A DNA stretch of 26,375 nucleotides from Pigoraptor vietnamica. Lineage: Eukaryota > Opisthokonta > Filasterea. Within the stretch, counting starts at the first letter, position 1, and each line of letters opens with the position of its first letter. Both the position numbers and the translations under genes were made by a program. This document shows, in pieces, positions 1-10,300 of the stretch. The stretch spans positions 1 to 26,375 of the forward strand of contig CALSCQ010001916.1 of NCBI GenBank assembly GCA_943704525.1, written 5' to 3'. The notes beneath the pieces are model-generated. The model was given only the letters and a program-made list of their open reading frames with translations, was not told the origin of the DNA and did not search any database.

Positions 1-49
1 TATTATTTGCGCTGCGACAGTTGCTTCGTGTGCGTGCACCGACGAGGCG

Positions 50-1907
50 ATGGCGGCAAGCTACTGGACCTCAACACAATAGTGAGCACTCGCATTACGT
101 TCTCTCCCCCTTGTGCGTGTCGCTGACCCCTTTGGCCCATTCTCCCTCTCCCACAGTCGCCACTGGTTATTATGGCGCGAAGACATCGACGCCTTTCACT
201 GGCGCACGTCGCGATTATCTCCCGATGATGTGAAGAAGCTCAACATTTTCTTTGGGCGGTTAATTATGGCTGCCGCTGTGCGAATGCGCTTGCGACAGCA
301 GGTGGGAGAGTGTGAACGCAACCGCGGAAACGTCGTTTTTTGCGCGGTGACATCGTGCGTTTTAATGCTTGCGAAGACGTTACTTGCAATTTTTCACTGC
401 CTTGCTGACCCTGTTAGTGAATGGAGTTGGTTTGACGTGCGGTGTGGTGTGACTGCTAATCTGTGTGGTCATATGTGCCAGCATGCGATTGCTTTGCGTT
501 GCCTCTCGCACGAAATATGTTGCAGTTCGGCTCACGTGCCTGTCGCACTGACAGGTGACCGCAACGGCAATTATGTACTTTCACCGCTTTTATTCGAAGA
601 AGCCGTACTCGGCCATTGACCCCTTTGCACTGGCGCCCACGTGTCTCTTTGTCGCATCCAAGGTAAAGACGACCCCCCCCCCCCCCCCCCCCCCCTTCCG
701 TCTCCTCTTTACCTTCACTCGCCCCACCGCGTTTCCTCCATTTTCGCACCCATGCGGCGGACGCACACGTAACCACCCGCGCGAGAAAGACAGTGTGCGC
801 GTACGTACGGTAGTTTACGGCTGCACACCTCTACTGAGACGGAATACCCTGTGGACGTGCACAGTTTTTTGACGCGCTGTTCTCTATCACGTACCCAGGT
901 GGAGGAGTTCGGACCACTGCAGACGGCGACTGTGCTGGGCGCATTCGCAAGCGTCCTCCGCTCGGACTTCCCTTACGTCAGCGCACACCACCTCGCCTCG
1001 CACGCGGCGACCGACATCACCGAGGCGGAATTCCACCTCCTCGAAGCCATGGACTGTCACGTGATCGTACACCACCCGTACCGGGAGCTGACGCAGCTGG
1101 TCGCGGACTCGCGTGGCGCCCTCCACCAGGTCACCATCCCGCTCGCGTGGGAAATTGTGAACGACGCGTACCATTCGGACATGTGCCTCACGTGCCCGCC
1201 GCACACGATCGCCCTCGCCGCCCTCTACATTGCGGCACAGGACGAGAACGGCGACGCAAACATGCCCTCGCAGGTGGGGAAGCCATCTCGCGTAGTGTGG
1301 TGAATGCGCAGGCTAGGCACACACACAAAGGAATGCCACAACCACGGACGGCTGTGTGTGCATCGATTGGGCTTCATACTAAGACAAATCCCCGCCGCAG
1401 GACGCGCTTGCGTGGTTCTCGGAACTGACGGTCCAACCCGCCGTTCTCGCCGATGCTGTGCGGCAAATATTCGACATTTACGCGCTGTGGAACTCGATGA
1501 ACTGGCACGTGGACATACCACGCCTCCTCGACCGCATCCGCGCGACCTACGCACAGCCCGCGACGCCCACGCTGTCGGGCGCGCGCAATTCGCCGCTCTC
1601 CCACTCGCAACAGGGGCTCCAAGTGTTCTCGTTTGGCCTTCCGCAGTCGATGGGGCAAGCGCAAGTGCCGGGTTTGGGGGTCGCACAGCAGCAGCACGCC
1701 GCCTCCGCAGCGGCCGCCCAACAACAGGTCGCGCGTGCGGAGAATGAGCGCCTGAATGCGGAGTCTGTTGTGTCTCGGCTGCTTGACCCATCGCGACAGT
1801 GTGTGGGTCAGTCGCCCGCGGAAGTGCTCGGCGCACAGCCGCGGTTGCAGGGCGCGCAGCGAAAGGCATCGCCCGTGGCAGCGGTGGCGAAGACGCCCAA
1901 GCGATAA
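50..1907 (+). CDS. CCNC: Cyclin C (Mediator kinase-module cyclin), five exons
   Basis: Exons 50-81, 157-301, 555-662, 899-1273 and 1401-1907 join in frame to give 388 residues. The first exon is only ten codons plus two bases and encodes an N-terminus like that of cyclin C (M-A-x-x-[FY]-W-x-S). The cyclin box follows: LRQQV at the exon 2/3 junction, then IDPFALAPTC, LFVASKVEEFG and LLEAMDCHVIVHHPYREL, all close to the cyclin C consensus, and then the second cyclin fold (PLAWEIVNDAYHSDMC, WFSELTV). By family knowledge this cyclin partners CDK8 in the Mediator kinase module. The protein is about 100 residues longer than the roughly 283-residue animal protein; the excess is a C-terminal tail after about residue 270, rich in Ala, Gln and Ser. 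All four introns are GT-AG; intron 3 carries a 23-base C run. The start lies in GACGAGGCGATGG. Identity is very secure; the exact exon 1 boundary is slightly less so. Confidence 0.93.
673..695. repeat. Homopolymer (C)23 in cyclin C intron 3
   Basis: Twenty-three consecutive C bases lie ten bases after the donor of intron 3 (663-898). On the other strand this is a G run that could form a quadruplex. Its length may be misassembled or polymorphic. Confidence 0.9.
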
Positions 1908-2184
1908 AAGAATAGTAGCTGTTTGTGGTCAACTGTTCGCTCTGCACGCTTGAGTGGTCGGTGCCTGTGAAAGAATAACACTTGAGTGGCTGCGACTGAG
2001 AACGACGGAAGCGCGTTCGGGAAACGGGCCCTCGTCCGTTAGCGCTGCATTCAGTTGTGGCCATGGTCGCCACTCGCTGACTTCACTTGCGACTTTGTTC
2101 GACTGAACGCACTAAAATTTACTTTGCGAGACAGTCACGGAATTCATGTCTTGTACCAGTGAATTTTGTTTACTCGTGACGTCA
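1908..2184. other. Convergent intergenic spacer between cyclin C and the mucin gene
   Basis: This 277-nt spacer holds the two 3' untranslated regions of genes that face each other. I see no canonical AATAAA for cyclin C; the nearest A-rich candidates are AAAGAATA-type stretches just after the stop and near 1970. On the minus strand the mucin stop is followed by AT-rich sequence. No further gene is visible. The long minus-strand open frame over 1225-2073 is a shadow of cyclin C exon 5 plus spacer. Confidence 0.6.
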
Positions 2185-4315
2185 TCACTGCGCCGTGCAC
2201 GTGTACGCGCTTGCGCGGCTGTAAGTGGCGACGTTGAAGTCGCTCGCGGTGAGGCTGCCGACGGTCACAACCTGCACGCACCCGCGAATGTCGCTCATCA
2301 CCGTGCGTAGGCCTTGCAATACGGTGCTGCGCTTGCTCACGGCGCTGGAAACGACGTCCCCGTCGTCCACCGAGACGCTCAGGGCGCCGCCCGAAACGAG
2401 CAGCTCGACAGAGTGCTCCTGCCCGTCGTCCGTCAGCACCGAATCAACCGTTGCCGAGACGGGGTCCGCCGCGGCGTCAAACGACGCGCTGACGACGACG
2501 TTCCCGTTCACGTGCGCGATCGCCACCCACTCGGTGCCGTCCGTGCTGTTGTAGGAGAAGATGAGGCCGTTCGAGTCCATGGCTGTGAAGCGCACAAGAA
2601 TCGTGCCGCTGCTGATGCGCTGCGCCGCAGACGTCGCCGTCACGCGACCGCCACTGCAGATCGAGAAGACTTCGGGGAGGAGATCGGGCGCCGATGTGTC
2701 CGCGGCACACTGCGTCTGGCACGAGCAGCAGGACGTGGAGGCGCCCACCCACTGAACCACCGGGAGCGACGTCACAGGGAGCGTGTTCATCTGCTTCACG
2801 GTCACGCAGCCGTCCACAGTAATCGTGAGCGTATCGAGGCTCTCGACGATCTGCGCCGTCACCGCGCGCTTCGTCGTCGCCGTGCGCGTGCCCACCTTGA
2901 GCGTGCCCAGCCCGTCGGCGACGCTTATGTCCACCGATCGCAGCACATTGTCGTCGAAAGAACCCGTCACAGTGGCGCTCACAACACCGCTGCCGAAGTC
3001 GATGCGGAGTACGAGGTTTCCGTTTTCGATGGTGAGCACGACCTTGTCCCTCGCGCTTCCAGTGAGCCCGAGGATGGTGCCGCTTGACGCCCGGCTGCGG
3101 AAGCTGAGTGAGATGGCGAACGACCTTCGGCGGTCGAGGAACGGCGTCGTCTGCGCCTGCACGCTGCCGCCCGCGCACATGCCCACGGTCGTCGGCATCG
3201 TCGCAGGCACTCCCGAGTACACGTGATCGTTTCCAGGGCACACGCCCGTGAGCGGCGGAAGCGGCGCCACGTCGTTCTCGCAGTCGCAGCACTTGTTCGA
3301 CGCATCCTGCCACTCGCTCACGGCGATCGCACTCGCAGTCGCCCCGTTGAGGCTGTAGAGGCTCATGCACCCGCTGAAGCGCGACGTCAGCTGCGTAACC
3401 GCCTCCATCGATGTACGCGACGACCGCGGGGACGTCACCGAGATGCCACCCACGGTAATTGTGAAGCCGCCGCTGCGCGTGGTCAGCGTGACGTTGCGGA
3501 ACACGCCGTCGTGGAACGGTCCGGGGACCGTCGCGATCATCTCGCCGCTGCCGAACTCGGCGGTCGCCACAAGATTGCCGCTGCCGGTGAGCCCGATCGA
3601 GACCCCGTCGGCGTTCGAGCCACTGAGCCCGAGGATAATGCCGCCGGGCCGCGTCGCAGCGAATCCGAGGCGAACGGTGAACGACGTGTCCAGGTCGAGG
3701 AGGGAGCGCGGGAAGGTGCCGGTCACGTGCCCTGTGCCGCCGCAGAGGCCCACGGTCGTCGGGAGCTGGTCGGGCTCGGGGACGAAGGGGCCCCCTGTGG
3801 TGGAGCACAGGCTCGACGTCTGCACGCAGTCGCAGCACGCGGCGGACGCGCCGTTCCAGTCCTTCACGCGCAGGTCCGTGCCCTTCTTGCCGTTGACGTT
3901 GACGACGCTGAGGCATCCGCTGAAGGTGCTCGAGAGCGTGTCGATCTGATTGAGCGCCTTGTTCACCGTCGACCGCTTGGACGACGCCGAGTCTTCTCCG
4001 ATGGCGAGCGTCAGCACGCCGTTTGATGTCGAGATGGTCGCATCGAACCACTCGCCCGTGTGGAAGGGGCCGCTCAGCGCCGCGACGAAGCTGCCGGACC
4101 CGTAGTTGATGCTGGCAATGGCGTCGCCGTCCTTGTTGAGCGCAAGCATGAGGTTGTCGACGTCTGTGCCCGTGATGCTCAGAATGACCGCGTCCTCTGA
4201 CGACGTTGCTCGGAAGCTGACGTCAATCTCGAACGTGGAGTCGGCATTGAGCAGCGACAATGGCAACGTCGCAGTAAAGCCCGCGCCCGCGCACAGGCCC
4301 ACGACCTTCGGGACG
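2185..4315 (-). other. Four tandem laminin-G-like domains (C-terminal part of the mucin)
   Basis: Domains read approximately 4315-3840, 3775-3285, 3200-2710 and 2690-2185. Each opens with a [VI]G[LM]C-x-G or ICSGG motif, runs through beta-strand-rich sequence of the type SFRA..ILSITG..., and ends with a GC[LMV]xV motif. The first three finish with W-x-x-A-S-x-x-C-C-x-C (for example WNGASAACCDC). The fourth has YSRASAYTCTAQ and a stop, so it has lost the CC-x-C ending. LamG or a related concanavalin-like fold is the best reading; profile search is needed to separate LamG from pentraxin-like relatives. Confidence 0.6.
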
Positions 4316-7300
4316 TTCCGTGGATTGCTCCCGTCGCCACCGTCCTCGCACACGTCCGTCGGCAGGGGCAGCGGGGTCACCGACGGCGCCGGCGTGCTCG
4401 TCGTCACGGGCTCAGCGGGCGTGCTCGTCGCGGCCGCGGCGCCCGTTGACGTAGCCTGGTTCGCCCCGGTGGTTTTGGGCACAGACGACGTCGTTGTCTT
4501 GGTGGAAGTTGTGCTTGGCTTCGTTGCCGCCGTGGACGTGCTCTTGGACGTGGTTGTGCCCTTGGTCGTTGACGCTGCCGCGCCACCCGTCGTGCTCGTG
4601 GCCGCCTTGGCCGTTGTCGTCGCTGCAGCCTTTGCAGTTGTCGTTGCGGCCTTTGCAGTTGTCGTCGCTGCTTTGCCGGTGGTCGCCGTGGCCACTTTGC
4701 CAGTAGTCGCCGTGGCCACTTTACCAGTAGTCGTCGCCGCTTTGCCAGTAGTCGCCGTAGCCACTTTGCCAGTAGTCGCCGTAGCCACTTTGCCGGTGGT
4801 CGCCGTAGCCACTTTGCCAGTAGTCGCCGTGGCCACTTTGCCAGTAGTCGCTTGTGCTTTGGCCGTGGTCGAAGCCGCCGTCGTCGCACCCTTTGTCTCT
4901 TCGGCCTTGCCCGTCGTTGCCGACGCCGCATTCGCCGTCGTGACCGGTCCGCTAGTGCCCGCAGCTGGCGTAGAGCTCTCGGCGGAGGTCTCCGGGGCGC
5001 CGCCTGTCTCTGTTACGGGGGCTCGAGAAGTGTCGGCGGGCTCCTGCGCGGTAGACGCGCGTGGAGACGAGATCGGCCCGTCGGTCGCCCGTCCTGTCTC
5101 GGGAATCGCCGTCGGCGTTTCTTCGCGCGCTGAACTGTGTGGCTGCAGCTGAGAGGACTCCGCCGCAGTGGCAGACGCCGCAGTGCTCGGCTGCACGCTC
5201 GCGGCTTCGGAAGTGGACGGCTCCGACGCGTGGGAACTCTCAGTGGGTGGCGGCGCCAACGAACTCTCGGGCCCCCGGCTTGGCTCAGCCGAACTGATCG
5301 GAGGCGCCGCAGACGCCGCGGAAGTCTCGGGAGACGGTGAGCTGACCGGCTGTGCCGTCGACGTCGCGGGCTCTCCAGCCGATGTTTCCGCAGGCACAGA
5401 ACTGACAGTCGGCGCCACCGACGTCGCGGGCTGTCCGGTCGATGTCTCTGGAGGCGGAGAACTAACCGGCTGTGCCGCCGATGTCTCCGCTGGCGAAGAA
5501 CTAACCGGCGGAGACGCAGACAGCGCAGGCTGGCCAGCTGATGTCTCGGGAGGCGGTGAGCTGACGGGCGGTGCCGCCGACGTCGCGGGCTGGCCAGCCG
5601 ATGTCATGGGGCCCGCCGTCGTGGGCTGGCCAGCCGATGTCTCAGGAGGCGCTGAGCTGACGGGCGGTGCTGCTGACGTCGCGGGCTGGCCAGCCGATGT
5701 CTCCGCTGGCGTTGAGCTGACGGGCGGCGCCGACGTCGCGGGCTGTTCAGCCGATGTCTCCGGTGGCGCTGAGCTGACCGGCGGAGGCGCAGACGTCGCG
5801 GGCTGGCCTGCCGATGTCTCCGGTGGCGCTGAGCTGACAGGCGGAGGCGCAGACGGCTGGCCAGCCGATGTCTCCGGAGGCGCAGAACTGACCGGCGGCG
5901 GCGCGGACGTCGCGGGTTGTTCAGCCGATGTCTCCGGTGGCGGTGAGCTGACTGGGGGAGGCGCAGACGTCGCGGGCTGGCCTGCCGATGTCTCCGGTGG
6001 CGCTGAGCTGACAGGCGGGGGCGCAGACGTCGCCAGCTGTCCCGGCGAGCTCTCGGGTGCTGGGGCAGCCGAGGACGCTTCTGCTGCGGGTGTGGGTGTG
6101 ACCACGACGACCGAGACCGTCGCACCATCCTCGATTTCGGTGGAGTAGTCGGTCACGTCCTCGCCTAGCTGCGCCGACAGCGACCCGTCCTCGGTCGACG
6201 ACTTGAACTTGTTGCTGATCTCCCTCCACGTCGACGAATCGACGGTGTCGTCCGTAATGGTCAGCCCTGCGATGACACTGCCGCTCTTGAGTCCGGACAG
6301 GCGCATCTTTGAGGGGACGGAGAAGCCGCCAAAGGCAGGCGCGTCGATGTCGTCGCGCAGAAGGGCGGACGACAGGAGCGTATGGAAGATCCGCGACAGG
6401 AAGCGTGCGCGCCGATCGAGCGTAAAGGCGGCGAGATCACCCGTCATGCGAATCCGAGCAGCGAAGTTCGGCGAAGGAGGCGATGCGAGCATGACCCGCA
6501 GAGGGACATCGTAGAGCACCCCGTCCTCCAGCGACATCAGCGCGACCGTCAGCGCAATGCTGTCGCCGGGTACATCGCCCGCGACGACGAGGCCTGCCAG
6601 AATGCCCGTGCTCGAGTTGAAGTGGAGACACGTTGGCAGGGCATCTCCAGTCGCGAGCGTGACATCAACAACAGCGCCGTCCGCAGGGCCGAGAAGGGTT
6701 GCAAAGAGTGCCTTGGACAGCTGGCGCACGAACAAGGACCCGAACGTCGTATCGATGTCCGGAAGGGCGAACGGAGGCGGCGTGGCACTCGGTGACGGCA
6801 CTGGCGGTATCTCTGAAGTCGATGAAGCACGCTCGCACACGTAGTCCTTCCCCTCGCACTCCCTAGTGAAGCACACAACGCAGCGCTCGCTCGTGCCGCA
6901 AGGGTTCGGGTCGCAAGGCGTATTGCTCGACGGCGTCGGCGTAGCACTGGCGGACGACGACGGTTCGGGGACGGGACGGACGGACGACGGCGCGTCAGAA
7001 GACGAGGGCTCGGGCGCCGCCGTAGAAAGGGGTTCCGGTGCCACCGAAGATTCGGTCGGCGCTGGCGTGGGCGTGGGCGTCGGCGTCGGCGTCGGGTTTG
7101 GCTTCGACTTCGACTTGGGCGGGGGCGGCGGAGGCGGCGGGTGCGCGCAACACTCGCTTGGTGTGGGCGTCGCTGAGGCAGTGGCCGCAGGGCTGCTCGT
7201 GGGCGCCGGCGGAGGGACAGACGACGGCGCGGCAGAAGACGAGGGCTCGGGCGCCGCCGTAGAAGGGGGTTCCGGTGCCAGCGAAGATGCGGTCGGCGCG

Positions 7301-10300
7301 GGCGTGGGCGTGGGTGGGCTGCCGCTCTCGGAGACGCATACGTACGTACGGCCGCACCCGCTGAGGCACGCCACGCAGATCTCATCTGGCATGCACTTGG
7401 GATCGCAGAGGTCGCCGTTGTCGGTAGTTTCCGTCGGGGCGGCCGTTGGCACAGACGACGGCGCGGCAGACGACGGGAGCGGGGGCGCTATCGACGATTC
7501 GATCGGTTCGCCCGTCTCGGACGGCTGAGGCTCCTCGGTCGGCGCTGGCGTGGGCGTCGGCGTCGGCGTCGGCGTCGGGTTTGGCTTCGACTTAGACTTG
7601 GGCGGCGGCGGCGGAGGGGGCGGAGGCGCACAGCACTCGCTTGGCGTGGGCGTCGCAGAGGCGGTGGCCGCAGGGTTGCTCGTGGCGGACGAAGGCGCGG
7701 CCGAAGACGAGGGCTCGGGTGCGATCGAAGATTCGACCGGTTCGCCCGTCTGGGAGGGCCGGGGCTCTTCTGTCGGCGCAGGCGTGGGTGTTGCGGTCGC
7801 AGAGCTCGACGGAACGCATATGTACGGCCGGCTGCAACCCCCGAGGCACGTCAGGCACATCTCTCCCGGGCCACACTTGGGATCGCAGAAGTCGCCCTCG
7901 TCGCCAGTTTCCGTGGGGACCGGCGGCGGCGCTGTTTCGGTGGGCTCGGGAACTCCCGAAGGCGAGGGGGAAGGCTCGGCAGAAAACGGCACGCAGACAT
8001 ACGGCTCGCTGCACCCGCTGAGGCAAACGATGCAGAGCTCGTTGGGTTTGCACTTCGGAGAGCACAGGTCGTCGCTGGTTTCCGTGGCGGTCGGCGCGGG
8101 TGGCATATTCGTAGAGGCCGCCTCTGTCGGTGTCGCGGTCGGAGGCGCAGGGGCCTCGCTTGAAGGCTCAACTGGTGGCAGGGTCGGAGCCTCCGTTGGC
8201 ATGGCGGACGATGTCGGGCCGGGTGCAGGTGTCGGCGTCGGCGTCGGGTTTGGCTTCGACTTCGACTTGGGCGGGGGAGGCGGAGGCGGAGGGTGCGCGC
8301 AACACTCGCTTGATGTGGGCGTCGCTGAGGCAGTGGCCGCTGGGCTGCCCGTGGGCGCAGGCGGAGGAACAGACGACGGCGCGGCAGAAGACGAGGGCTC
8401 GGGCGCCGCCGTAGAAGGGGGTTCCGGTGCCATCGAAGATTCGGTCGGCGCGGGCGTGGGCGTGGGTGGCCCACCGCTCTCGGAGACGCATACGTACGTA
8501 CGGCCGCACCCGCTGAGGCACGCCACGCAGATCTCATCTGGCATGCACTTGGGATCGCAGAGGTCGCCGTTGTCGGTGGTTTCCGTCGGGGCGGGCGGCG
8601 CACCGGTCGCAGTGGGCGCCGGTGGTGCAGACGACGACGGAGCGGGTGGAACGGACACGCATGTGTAGGACCCTGCGCACGCACCGTCGAGGCAGAGCAC
8701 GCAGTCCTCGTCCCAAGCACACGGATTGGGGTCGCAGGGCGTAGGGTGGCCCGAGGGGGCCGGCGGTGCGGGCGTGGGCGTGTGCATGGCGGCAGACACG
8801 GTCGACCCCGCTTCGATGACGGTCGTGTACTCGAGCACCTGTTCGCCAAGCACCGACGAAAGCGACCCGTCCGACGTGCGGACCTCAAGCGTGCGCCCGA
8901 TCTCCGTGAGTGCGGTGGCGGTGGCCGTGTTGTCGACAATGGCAACGCCCGCAATGATGCTGCCGCTCCACGCGCCCGACAGGCGCATCTTTTCAGGAAT
9001 GGCGTGCGTCCCGTACGACGCGAAGTTTCCGTCGGCCGAGAGGAGCTCCGTCGCCGTCAGAAGGTCGAACAGACGCGCGAGCATTCGCACGCGGCGCTCG
9101 AGATCAAACGCGGCAAGTTCGCCCTCCATGCGAATGCGCCCCGCAAAGCTGTACGGCTCAGACGGCGACAGCACGACATTCACCCACGCGTTGAGCATGC
9201 CGTGGGTCGAAGACATGAGCGAGAGCTTCAGCGTGACGGTGGACATGCCGAAAAGGTCCTGAGGCACAACGAGGCCAGCCAGCGTGTACGTCGCGGCGCT
9301 GAAGTGGAGGTACGGCGGGAGTGCGTCGCCATCCACGAGAGAGATTTCCATTACGACGGTGGACCCAGCGCCGAGATACGCGGCAAAGAGCGATGATGGA
9401 AACTGAGCATTGAACAGCACGCCGAACGTGGCCTCGATGTCCGGGAGCTTGATGGTCGGCGGCGCGTGCGTGGGACCCGGCACGGCGGACGAAGCGAAGG
9501 GCGCCTCGGAAGTGCGCGCGGGCGCAGACGACGACGCAGACGACGCCGGCGCTGCCCCGGATGGGATGCACTTGTAGGGAACGGCGCCGCAGCCGCTGAT
9601 GCACACGGCGCAGTCCTCGCCCATGCCGCAGGGGTTCGGGTGGCAGGGGCTGTCATCCGGGGTGCGCGAGGGCTGGGGCGCCTCGGTGGGCACGTGCGAC
9701 TCGCCGGCGGACGCGGGCGGCTGCGGGGGCTCGCTTGGCGTCTGCGACGGGGCCGCGTGCGTCTGCGACGGCGTGGGCGGCTCTGACGAAGACATGCAGC
9801 GGTACGAGCCGCCGTCCTCGCACCCGAGCATGCAGAAGACGCAGTCCTCGCCCGGCGCGCATGGGTTGGCCTCGCAGGGATTGCCATCGTCCGCAGCGCC
9901 CGTAGGAGAGGGCGGTGCCGGGGTGACTGAGGGCGATGCCGGGGCGACAGACGGCGATGCCGAGCGGGGCACGCACGCGAAGGGCTGCGGGCAAGCCCCC
10001 ATCAGGCACACCACGCAGTCTTCCGTGTTCGCACACGGATTCGGGTTGCAGGGAGTGCCGTGGTCGGGCGTGTCGGTCGCAGTGGGCGCGCTTTCGGCAG
10101 AGCTCGACGGCATCGGGGGCGCCGTGGGTGAAGCGTCCCCACTGCCCGGCGTCGGCGAGGGCACGGGAGGCGAGAACGAGGCGTCTCCGTCGTTTGCGGG
10201 CATGCAGATGTAATCGGACCCACACGTGCGACTCAGGCACACGACGCAGACTGTGTTGCCCGCGCAGGGGTCGCTGGCGCACGGGTCCACAAAGGCACCG

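Noticed and set aside
1225-2073. 282-codon minus-strand frame over the cyclin C 3' end
   Set aside because: It overlaps a secure cyclin C exon, is Arg/Ala/Pro-rich as expected of an antisense GC-rich frame, and has no recognisable domain.
4106-9786. Long open frames on the plus strand across the mucin gene (for example 5168-6148 and 7550-8668)
   Set aside because: They are antisense shadows caused by repetitive, GC-periodic coding sequence; their Gly/Val/Ala content mirrors the sense repeats and they lack starts, signals or domains.
7060-10290. CRISPR-like or satellite array from the regular repeats
   Set aside because: The periodicity is explained by in-frame protein repeats in a eukaryotic coding sequence.
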